The notes beneath the pieces were generated by a model. The model was not told the origin of the DNA. It saw only the letters and a program-made list of their open reading frames with translations, and did not search any database. The position numbers were made by a program, and so were the translations under genes. Below, piece by piece: positions 1-9,251 of a stretch of DNA of 64,000 nucleotides (position 1 is the first letter of the stretch; every line of letters starts with the position of its first letter). Source of the stretch: Istiophorus platypterus (lineage: Eukaryota > Chordata > Actinopteri > Istiophoriformes > Istiophoridae); the NCBI GenBank assembly GCA_016859345.1, contig CM029112.1, positions 16,437,225 through 16,501,224 of the forward strand. Reading direction: 5' to 3'.

Positions 1-599
1 TCAGAGTATGCTACGTTATACAGTGAGGATGAATGAAAGTAAAAGTATGAGGAGGAAATGTCATGAAGGTAGGTCACCGACTCAGGCATCCAAGTTTCAG
101 AGGTTTACAGGTTTAAAGGATCTAAAAAAATGTTCTCCCAGTAGACGATTACTGGCATGAAAGTATTGTTTAATAAAACTTTTACTTTTAAAACAGTCAT
201 TATTTGAATTAGGAATACAGAGCCATTAAACCATTCCTTCTGTCAACTGGTATAAAAGCAAATGAAAGCAAGGTACTGTAAAACTGTAGCTCAGTGTCCG
301 GTGATAGTCTGTGTACAAACTGAGGCTTCATTCATTGCAGTGAATTCATTCATGGACACAAAACTTTGATCATGCGTCGTGGAACATGGAATAACTATAT
401 GCCAAATCTGATGAAGACCTCAAAGGCATATGAAAACTTTAGCTGTACAAAAATCAATTAGTAGATAGAAAGCGCCATCTAGTGGGAAATACATTTGATT
501 TTGAAGCTTTACTGATGGGAGTGATCCACAGTGGGTTCAGTGTTTAGTAGACAGGACCAAAGCAGAGCGGGTATAACATGTGAATGTTCATTTGTATTC

Positions 600-800
600 T
601 ACTGTAACTAAATATATTTACTGAAATAACTTTACTTAAGTACAACTTTCAGGTATTAGTATAGTATTTTATTATTTCCATCTTGAGCACCTAAATACAT
701 CTCCTTCACTACTTTTCAGTGGTGTTTGCTCCTTTACTTTTTACTCCATTACATTTTTCTGACAGATCTGGTTACTTTTCAAAATAAGATTAATAGAAAA
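600..800. repeat. Fragment of a dispersed teleost MITE-like repeat
   Basis: The stretch has the tone of a common fish interspersed repeat: alternating short phrases such as ACTTAAGTACAA, TTTACTCCATTACATTT and CTGACAG. A better preserved relative lies at about 55109-55555 in this window, with the same phrases in the same order. This copy seems truncated at its right end. The assignment to a hAT-like non-autonomous element is from memory of such repeats, not from a search. Confidence 0.5.
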
Positions 801-1088
801 GCACTCTTGTGAAAAATGCTGATCGCAAATGTACATATGTGAGTTTCTATTGAGGGAGCTGCTATTATCAGCAGTTTCTGAGACTCACAGACAGGTGGTG
901 GTGGTGGGGGGATTCACCCACCTCTGATTTTTTAGATTGTAAATTTCATGACATAAATAAGTCCCAGCAGCTGATTCTATGTCAGCATTGGCTGTGCAAG
1001 GTTCAGGATGATCTAATTTCGATCAAAGTATCGGCTGAATAAGTGTTGGATAGACAGTGATAGAGGAAGAAACAGTAGACTCAAATGC

Positions 1089-1510
1089 TTGGTAAACTAC
1101 TTGGGCTGCATCCCTGAACAGAACCTAGGTGATACTTCATTGTCTTTTAGATTACTTGGCAAAGTAAATGCCAGGACTAGATGTCCAGCCAAGAAGGCAA
1201 ACTTGCTGGACAGAATCAGCCCAAATGTATTAGCATCCTGCTCGGTCCAGTGCTATGGGAGTCAGTTCTTGCAACTCAAATGGCTCCCGGTCGATGACAG
1301 AGCTCAACAGATTCACCTAAATATGGTTTTTAGGATAATGGCCAGAAGTTCAGCCAGCTACTTTTTAAATCATTTGGTGGGAGAATCTCATAGTCACAAT
1401 ACTATAGCTAGTGTGTCAAAGTGAAATCTTCATAGATTCATGACTAAGATGGGTGAGTATTCATTTATTTATTCTGGGGCCCTGGAATTTAATAAGTTGT
1501 CTAATTCAAT
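1089..1510 (+). mobile_element. Decayed LINE-type retrotransposon fragment (C-terminal part of the ORF2 reverse transcriptase)
   Basis: An open frame of 111 codons contains a WLPVDDRAQQIHLN segment, then MVFRI and ASYFLNH. This is the usual tail of fish LINE reverse transcriptases, in which a 'WLPV' motif is followed by a hydrophobic helix and an 'AP.YL' phrase. After the stop at 1424 the reading can be followed as SFIYSGALEFNKLSNSI in the next 90 bases, which resembles the family's 'wNkLP' ending. The fragment has no endonuclease or RT catalytic core and cannot be active. It is a fossil, not a host gene. The exact clade is not resolved. Confidence 0.55.
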
Positions 1511-2105
1511 TTAGAATTAGTTGAATCCTTCCAACTTTAGGTCAAAGGCAAAACAGAGTCACACATCTGTTGTCAAAACACCAAACTCAATGATGGAAAT
1601 AAGCCCAGGACTTTATCGATCTATAATTATCTATCTATAACTAAATCTGACATGCTGCTTTTTAAAATATATTGAAGTCAGCTGACTAAATCTGAATATA
1701 TCAGTGATAGGGGCCATCTTTCTGCAGAGGTCAGTTTACTTGACATACATTTAGTTTGATAATACTTGTAATGGAGTATTTTTACATTATGGGACTGTTA
1801 TTTTTCCTAATAGATCTGAGTATTTCATCTACCACTGCTCATTCTAAATTGAAAATGTTAGATCTAACTTTCTTTATAGAAATACTTGGTAAATATGGTA
1901 AGAATTCCCAATCCATTTTCTTAAAGATTTGCCCCAAACAAAAGTCTTCACAGCCAACCCAGACAAATATTAACTGTGCATTTTTTGTTTTTATTGGATG
2001 TCAGTGCCATGACTCTAATGCCCTAGAATGTAAAATGTAAAGCGTGTAACAATAACACACCATTTCACTTATCCTTAATTTAGAAAAGCGAGCAATTCAT
2101 ATGAT

Positions 2106-2111
2106 TTTATT
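2106..2111 (-). promoter_or_regulatory. Poly(A) signal AATAAA of the Myb/SANT-like gene
   Basis: The minus strand reads AATAAA about 95 bases after the stop codon of the Myb/SANT-like gene. This is a suitable distance for a short 3' UTR, with cleavage expected near 2085-2095. Confidence 0.55.
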
Positions 2112-2206
2112 AAATTTTTCCGTTATGTTTGAGTGTTTTCATAAGTAGGATCTCAGGATGGAAAAAGAGGGAGAAGAGCCCCTGCTTTCCAGACATTCAT
2201 CTGACA

Positions 2207-5200
2207 TCACTTCCGATCAGCCAGTCTCTGCAGGAGGGCAATGACTGTGTCCTGTTTTGAGGAGAGCAGCTCCAGGGCTGTGGCTATCCTGCTGAGGGAC
2301 TCTGCCATCCTCACCTCCCTCCTCTCGCGCCTCTTCTCTCTGGCTTCAACCCTGCGGCGAGCTACTCGATCAAGGTAGGCCTGCTCCTCCTGTTGCTTCA
2401 AAATCTCCTGGAGCAAAGCAGCACCGCTTTGCTCCTCGCTTCCTTTCTGGTTCTTTCCTTCAGTTCCTGACACGGTTGTTGCAGATAATGAGTTGGCAGC
2501 AGAAGAGGTAAGACAGGAGGACATGGGGGGTAAAGAGGATGTGCGGCCGAGGAGGTTCTGATTGTTACTGACTGGCGCAGCGCTAAGACGAAAAGGAATG
2601 ACACCCGAAGAAAAGAATGGAGCTTTACAGCGAGACGTGTTGAGGTCTGTGTTACTGGTTGAGCCAAGCGAAGGAGAAGTAGAGGCCGTTTCTGTAAAAC
2701 AAGGTGAGGAGATAAATGACGGAGAGGGCACAATGGTGCCAGGATGAACGCTGGTTGTAACAATGTCACCATTGAGGACGATTAGGGGCTTGACCTCTGG
2801 AGCATTTGTTGGGCTAATGGTCGTCACTGAGGTCAGGGCAGCAGTGCTACAGATGATTTGACTGGTGGCGCCTCCTTGACCTGACTCCACAGCGCCAGTC
2901 GTAGCAAAGTCACCATTAGGGCGGATAATGGTGGTGGGCTGGGGTTTTGAGACGATTTTTGCGAAAGGACAGGGCAATGTAGGAACGGTGTTGCCACCTT
3001 TGTTTCTCTTGTTGTTGAGGATCTGAGTGCCGACGGTGTCACAAAGCGTAGCATCCATCAACTAGAGTGAGAAAAGACACACAAAGATTGGAGGAGGAAA
3101 TAAAGAAACAACTCAAGTTACTCCTGCCACACAGATCAGCTCATCAGCACAAATAACATACTGGTTCACATGACGGAGCGGATCATTCATACACTAGGCC
3201 TCATATATTAGTGCTACTTCTAATCCAGTAGGAAGCTTGTTAGCCAGGCATGCTGAGATAGCTGAGCAAAACTTTTGCTCGACCTTCTATGGAGTATTAT
3301 TTCTATATAGTAAGTCCGGCACAGCCCTCTGAACTCTTTGCAGACTACCGCTCTTGCTATACCAACCTGCATACTACTTTGGGATGTGGAGAAATCCAAA
3401 GACAGTCCTGCACTGCCTAGTTATGGCTGTTAAACTTTTACTGGACAATACATGCTAGGGGGCCGGGCTCCAGAGAATTACATTTGTCTTTAAGGTAAAA
3501 TATAACAGGCAATACTCGAGGAAGTGTTTACGTTTCTAGAGCTGTAAAGGGACTCTACAGCAGGGACTCAGCTGCTTGCACAGCTCTCAGAATGGGTAAA
3601 CATGGTTTGCTGTGTGGAAGTTTGTGTCTTGGTTAGAACTCAGACCTGATCCAGTTCCATTTCTTAACCCATTTGCAAGTCCAAATTATCCTCAACTTAT
3701 CCTTTATAAATGTTTTTAATGTCTGGTGTCTTTTAACCAGATGTTAACAATATGATCCAGCCTCAGAGGAAACTTTCCATGTTTGGCATTAAAACATTTT
3801 TAATGAGGGCACTTTTCTTTTCCTACTATCAGACTTACATCAAAGAACTCCCAGGATGTTTTCGCGTGTCCCGTCTCGCGGCTGCGGTCTTTAACCCTCT
3901 TGTATGTGACAATAAGGTTATTCCACTTGCGGCGGATCTTTTCAACGGGAAGCACATGCCCCTTAGAGGCCATCTCCTCTTGGACACTCTGGAAGAGCTG
4001 CGAGCGTTCCCGAGTCTCGTACAGGCCCCAGCGTCGCCCAACGGCCTCGATCAGACACAAAACAGCTTTGGAGGAGAAGTCTGAGCCGGAGGGAAACGTC
4101 TTCTCTGAAGGAGCAGGTGGCATCACTGAAGCTGGAGGGGGGGAACACAACTGAGGCAGATTAAAACATAATTAAAAAAATCTCAGTTTCTGTGGAGTCA
4201 CTTCATATGTACATGGAATTGAAGGAAATATATTGAAGAACAGTACATTAATATACAATTTAAGGCCCCTAAACATTATCCTCTCCACCGGATTCTTCTT
4301 ATAAATTATGGCAGTAAAATGCAGAGTCTGAACAAGTTGAGAAACCATCCTTCAAAAGTTTGACTTTTACAAAAGACTTAAATTTTCCACGCATTACAAG
4401 TATTTTTTGTTTGTTTTGATGAAAGGAAATGTTCTCATTTGTGGGGCTGAAACTGGAGAATATCTGACAATGTTTCACAATTTTTGCACGACGACTGACA
4501 AAATTGACAAATTATCAAAACCTCAAAATACAGTGGCAGGAAAAAGTAAGTGAACAATTTGGATGACCTGGTTTTCTGCATTAATCGGTCATAAAATGTG
4601 ATCTTATCTTCATCTAAGTCACGAGTACAACCACAATGTCCTAATAACACACCGACAGTTGTAATCTTTCATGTAACTATCATACATTACCATTAAACAT
4701 TCAAAGCGCCTGTGGAAACATTAAGTAAACCCATCGATTCAATAACTGATTGAACCTTCTTTGGCAGTTATAACCTTGAATAGACACTTTCAGTTGCTGT
4801 GGATCAGAACTGCACAATGTTCAGGAGGAACTTTGGGCCATTCTTAATAAAGACCTGCTTCAGCTCTGCCATTTCCTTCGGCTGTTTAGTATGAATGGTT
4901 CCCTTGAGCTCATTCAATAGCATCTGTATTTGGTTATGGGTCTGGGCTCTGACTGGGTCACTCCATAGAGCAGATTTTCTCTGTATGTGGTCATTCTGTG
5001 GTAGATTTATTTCGATATTTATGATCCTTGTCCTGCTGCATCACCCAACCTCCCCTCACTGCACTTCACCTGTTGGGATGATGTTTTCATGTTGGTGCCG
5101 TTCCCTTTTTGCACCATACATAGTGCTCTCTGTGTTTTTCCCCCCAAGAGTCCTACCTTAGTTTTATCAATCCACAAAACATTTCCCAATAGCTTTGGAG

Positions 5201-6435
5201 TTTCATGTTCCTCTTTGGCAAACTTCAGATGGCCAGTGAGGTTTTTTTTGTTTTTTTGAAGAACAATGGCTTCCTTTGTGGTGTCCCTCCATGGACACCA
5301 TGCACCATGCACCATGATTTGCATATTTAGTTCTTGCTCTGGACATTTAGCGTTCTGCGTTGGGCCTGGTTGTCATAGCCGCACTACTAATCATGTCTAA
5401 CTGTGGACTGATGAATACTTAAAATCTTTGAGATGATTTTGTTACGCTCAAGTTTTATGTGAACGACTAATTATCAAGTCTTCAGAAATCTAATTTCCTT
5501 TAGGTATCAGCTCTCAACAGCAGATGCGTCTTGTGAATAGCAAACTCAAAATGTTTGAGTGTATATTAATAAATAAAGTAGCTCTATCCCACGCTTCCAA
5601 TCTGGTTCATCGATGCAACTCCAAGTTTGTTATCCCCTGACTCCAGATAGCCTTCTGTCAATGTCATTAGCTGAGAGGGGCTCACAGTCTTTTCCCAGTA
5701 TACACTGTGATTATCTAAGTGATGCATTCACTATGGAAATGAGCAACAGATTTATTTTTGTTATCAATTCTAATAGATTTTGTTTGTTCATTTTCATAAC
5801 TTACTGCCATATTTGAGGAAAATTTCACACATAAATGCAGGTAATTCCAAAGAGTTCACTTACTTTTACTTGTTACATCTTGCTGCCGACTATCGACTAA
5901 TTGATTAATGGACTAACCGTTTCAGCTCTAGCTCACACTCACAACAATCACAGTGGCAAAATTACCTGGAGCGATCTTCAGGTAAGTTTTCCCATCCCCT
6001 GACGTGGTGAAGAACCGGTCGGTACTCACAGGATCTAACATTTAAACAGCATTTGTAAGTTAAAACTTGTTTAATTACAACATTACATCCACATGGAAAT
6101 GACGCCTCAGATAATAAATTCGGAATTTTTGTTAATCTTGTTGTGCACCACGTTAAAACATGATCATAAATCAACTCATCTGTGCACTGACACAGTAGCA
6201 CAGGATTAGTCGTCGTGGCTGCCTGCAGCTCAGCGTCAGCCAGCTTCTCTGCAGTCTGATCCACTCCTCCTCCTCCTCCTCCTCCTCCTCCACCTCCCCC
6301 TCCTCCTCCTCCTCCTCCCCTGCACGCAGGCGGCTCCTGACTGCCCAGAACCGGCGCAGATGTGTTTTCATCCACCGCCTCAGTTTTTACATGCATTGGC
6401 ACGATGTCGCCGCCGCCTTGCAGATTCCCCTCCAT
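2207..6435 (-). CDS. Myb/SANT-like (trihelix-type) DNA-binding domain protein with C-terminal coiled coil
   Basis: Probable nuclear DNA-binding protein; the exact orthologue is not recognised. Two exons are firm. Exon 4150-3839 follows a CTGCCTCAG acceptor and ends before GTAAGT. It encodes a Myb/SANT-like domain with AVLCLIEAVGRRW, KIRRKWNNL and a closing SWEFFD. Exon 3061-2207 continues in phase as LMDATLCD. It then has a Ser/Thr/Pro-rich linker and an Arg/Glu-rich coiled coil (RRVEAREKRRERREVR) before the stop. The 5' end is provisional: exon 6435-6192 (MEGNLQGGGDIV, a VKTE sumoylation-type motif, about 18 Gly) and exon 6034-5943 (TDRFFTTSGDGKTYLKIAPG) give a 500-residue protein with consistent phases. 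The 6192 donor (GTCAGT) is weak. An alternative start at 6041-6039 cannot be excluded. The intron 4151-5942 holds a Tc1-like relic. Family members typically pair this domain with a C-terminal coiled coil. Confidence 0.72.
4531..5873 (-). mobile_element. Decayed Tc1/mariner-type DNA transposon with terminal inverted repeats
   Basis: The left end (CAGTGGCAGG, then AAAAAGTAAGTGAAC) is matched in inverse orientation at the right end, where the minus strand reads AAAAGTAAGTGAAC. Both ends abut TA dinucleotides (4529-4530 and 5874-5875), as expected for Tc1/mariner target-site duplication. Inside, the minus strand retains transposase-like pieces: LTGHLKFAKEE, then NVLWIDKTKVGLLG. Where active relatives have an aspartate followed by glutamate, this copy has D-K, and the rest is full of stops and frame breaks. 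It is a dead insertion in an intron of the Myb/SANT-like gene. Confidence 0.75.
6264..6319 (-). repeat. (GGA)n coding trinucleotide repeat encoding poly-glycine
   Basis: An almost pure TCC/GGA triplet tract lies in frame in the first provisional exon of the Myb/SANT-like gene and would encode about 18 glycines. Such tracts vary in length between individuals. Confidence 0.8.
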
Positions 6436-6469
6436 GGCTGACACAGGAACAAAAACAGGCCAAATGCAG

Positions 6470-6473
6470 GAGG

Positions 6474-6529
<56 letters not shown>

Positions 6530-6531
6530 GA
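6470..6531. repeat. (GA)n microsatellite just upstream of the Myb/SANT-like start codon
   Basis: A near-perfect GA/CT dinucleotide run begins about 35 bases upstream of the proposed ATG at 6435, so it would lie in the 5' UTR of the Myb/SANT-like gene. Confidence 0.85.
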
Positions 6532-6539
6532 GCTGAGTG

Positions 6540-6900
6540 ATTGTCTGCGCAGGCGCTGGATTGGGAGAAAGTTTGGAGGTCGCTGTTCTCGGCGGGTGAT
6601 GCTGCGTTAAAGCCCAGGTGTGAGCCGGGAAAGTCACGACTCCGGCGCGTCAGGTCCGCCAGGCGCCTGATGGACGAGGGCCCCCCCCCCCGACCCGACC
6701 CCGACCCACGACCCCTCCCCCCGTACGCCTTTTCGCGAGGGCGCGGGGAAATGGCTACACCGTCCGCCTCGGCCGACGGATGCGCAGAGCGGCTGCGCAG
6801 CTCCCCGCACAGATTCGCTGCCGGCGACTGTGACGGTGACGTCAGCTGACCGCACATACAGCACGTGTTTACGAAAGCTTCAAATTGACGTCACTATCAG
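6540..6900 (-). promoter_or_regulatory. GC-rich promoter of the Myb/SANT-like gene with two CRE palindromes and an E-box
   Basis: CpG dinucleotides are dense here, in sharp contrast to the AT-rich DNA from 6900 onward. Two perfect TGACGTCA palindromes (cAMP-response element) lie at 6837-6844 and 6886-6893. A CACGTG E-box lies between them at 6862-6867. A long C-run on the plus strand (6681-6722) gives a G-rich minus strand. No TATA box is evident, as is usual for CpG-island promoters. Confidence 0.6.
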
Positions 6901-8290
6901 AGTTTAATTTCCGTCATGCGATCAGTCACGAAAAAAAAGAGAAGCCCCCCATTTTGTAATTTTTCGGGACTGCAATAATTCCAGATATAATCACATTATT
7001 CGGGTCTTTCTAATCCTGTTATAATTCAAAGTATAGATCTGCTGTCCTGTTGTAAAGTTGTAATTTCATAATAATCTTCTATACAGTTTCCTGGGGGACA
7101 AACTAGTGCAGTTTGGCACTAGTTATATGGAAATTTCACTGAAAGAAAAGCTCCAGTTAAACCCAAGTTATCACTCTTTACTCTCTCTGCTAAATTGTTT
7201 CTTGCCTATAGACAAATTTCATATTTTTACATGTTCAGCTGAGCTGCTTTACACTGACCGAAAGAAAGCTACACTAAAAACTGATTAGAATTAACTGGAG
7301 GTATGCCACCTGAGCCCTGGCCTTATTTTGACTTTAATTGTTACAAACCGAAATGTTATTCAATGCACAGCAGGCAGACAAGTGCAACACTTCCGGTCAT
7401 CGACTTTTTTGAAATGTTGCATTTATGATAAACTTGATGACAGCGTGAGAGAATTCAATCCTTTCTCTCGCTTAGTTAGTCCCTGTTTTAAAAGTCCAAT
7501 TAGTCAAAGTTGATTAGATAACAAGTGGGTTTTTTTTGCTTCTGGAATATAGATTTTTTATCATTATAAGTCATTGCAATGTCATTGAAGATATACACAA
7601 AATACAAAATATTTATTTAAAAACAAACACCCACAAGCACACATCAGAGAGATCACAAGGGAATACTTTAATTATTGTATACTGAAATGGAAATCCTGAT
7701 ATTTGATATATATATATTATATATGAGCTTTAAGGAAATACATTGGGACTTTTTGGGACAAATTCCAAAACTCTTCTAAAATAAGAAAGAAAAATGAAAT
7801 ATTAAATCTTTGGTTTTTCATATCAATAAAGCAAAAACTGTTCATATGTATTTTGAAATGCACCTTACTGGAACCTTTCTGAGTAAAAAAAACAAACAGT
7901 GGGAAAAATTATATCTTTACTACACTGTAGTATAATTATATTATATTGAAATGTCTAGTCATATGGTTAAGATGATCCCCAAAATGACGTGTGTTTTTCC
8001 AGTAATGACAATACCATAAACAATGGGTATATCAAGACTCACTACAATCTAACAAAATGTTGCACGTTTGCAGGGTGTGTCATCTATTCATGTTTATTAA
8101 CACTTTAACTAAAAAATGTACTTTTACACTGTAAAAAGCTTGCAAGTTATATTGGATGGTATTAGAATAAAGATAAGTAAAAGTCCTATGGGTTATTTTT
8201 AAGTAAATACAAGGGACAAGTCACAGAAATCTACATATCTACTTACATATTTCTATCCTTTTCCCCAAAGTTACTGAGTTTGAATACTTT
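6901..8290. other. Intergenic DNA between the Myb/SANT-like and SP140-like genes
   Basis: AT-rich sequence with only short accidental frames. It contains a second AATAAA on the minus strand (8098-8093) that could serve the SP140-like transcript, and an AT alternation near 7708-7724. No exon or known repeat was recognised. Confidence 0.6.
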
Positions 8291-8297
8291 ACACTTT

Positions 8298-8303
8298 TTT
8301 ATT
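8298..8303 (-). promoter_or_regulatory. AATAAA overlapping the stop codon of the SP140-like gene
   Basis: The minus strand reads CAGTAAATAAAAAAG, so the stop codon TAA and a poly(A)-signal hexamer share bases. A more conventional site is the AATAAA at 8098-8093, about 200 bases downstream. Confidence 0.45.
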
Positions 8304-9215
8304 TACTGTTCATGGGTGTTGAACACTTTCTTAAGTTCTCTGTTGAATAACTCCTTCAATTGCTCGCCCATGGCAAGGAATTCAGGATTAGCCTGAAAAA
8401 AAAACAAAAAGTCAGTTTAAATATGATAGTTCCCTAAAAAACAAATCTTAACTTCTAATATTTATAGGTTTAGAAATTGGCGAAATTAATTTAACAGTGT
8501 CTTACTTGGTTGTACAAGGCACAGTTGGTGAAAATGAGCTTCATGTCAGATACAAACTCTCCAACCGTTTGGTATTCTTTCTTCTGGAGTTTTTCTGCCA
8601 CATTGCCAAACCACATCGGAGTCTGGATAACAGTTGAGTAATTTTCCAACTGTGCCAAGCAGAAATGAATAAAATGCTAAACATTCTGCAACACTTTGTT
8701 TTTGTTTGTTTTTTTGTTTCCAGTTTCAGACCATACAGTAAGTGAAGACCCGTTGACATTGTGATTCCTTCAGTAGCCAGATTATTAAGTGCTCTTTATT
8801 TGATATAAATCAAATAATTTGTTGTATTTTTTCATTAATAGGAAGGCAGTGCACAGGTACATGGAACAGTGAAGAGACTTACATAGCAGCTTGGGTTTGA
8901 TGCAAAAGCTTTTTCCTCATCGGCACTACACAAACACAGGAGGAGATACTGACATTCCTGTTTATGTTAAAAAAAAAAAAAAAGAAGAAAGAATGAAGGG
9001 CTGAGTGACGGCAGTGTAACAGAGAAACAAGACATAAAGGCGGACATACCTAGACAGAGAGACACAATATGACAGTAGCACGGTGTGCTCACCAGCATGT
9101 GTCCTGATATCTGGCGGGACATGGCTGCATTCATTTCCAACTCATCACTGTAACGCCAATCCTGAGTGGCTTGTAATACACAGAATGTACATATCCAGGG
9201 GCTCCTGTCCCTGCT

Positions 9216-9251
<36 letters not shown>

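Noticed and set aside
6541..6857. Open frames on both strands in the CpG-rich block upstream of the Myb/SANT-like gene
   Set aside because: GC-rich promoter sequence lacks stops by chance; products are Arg/Pro/Ser-rich with no domain.
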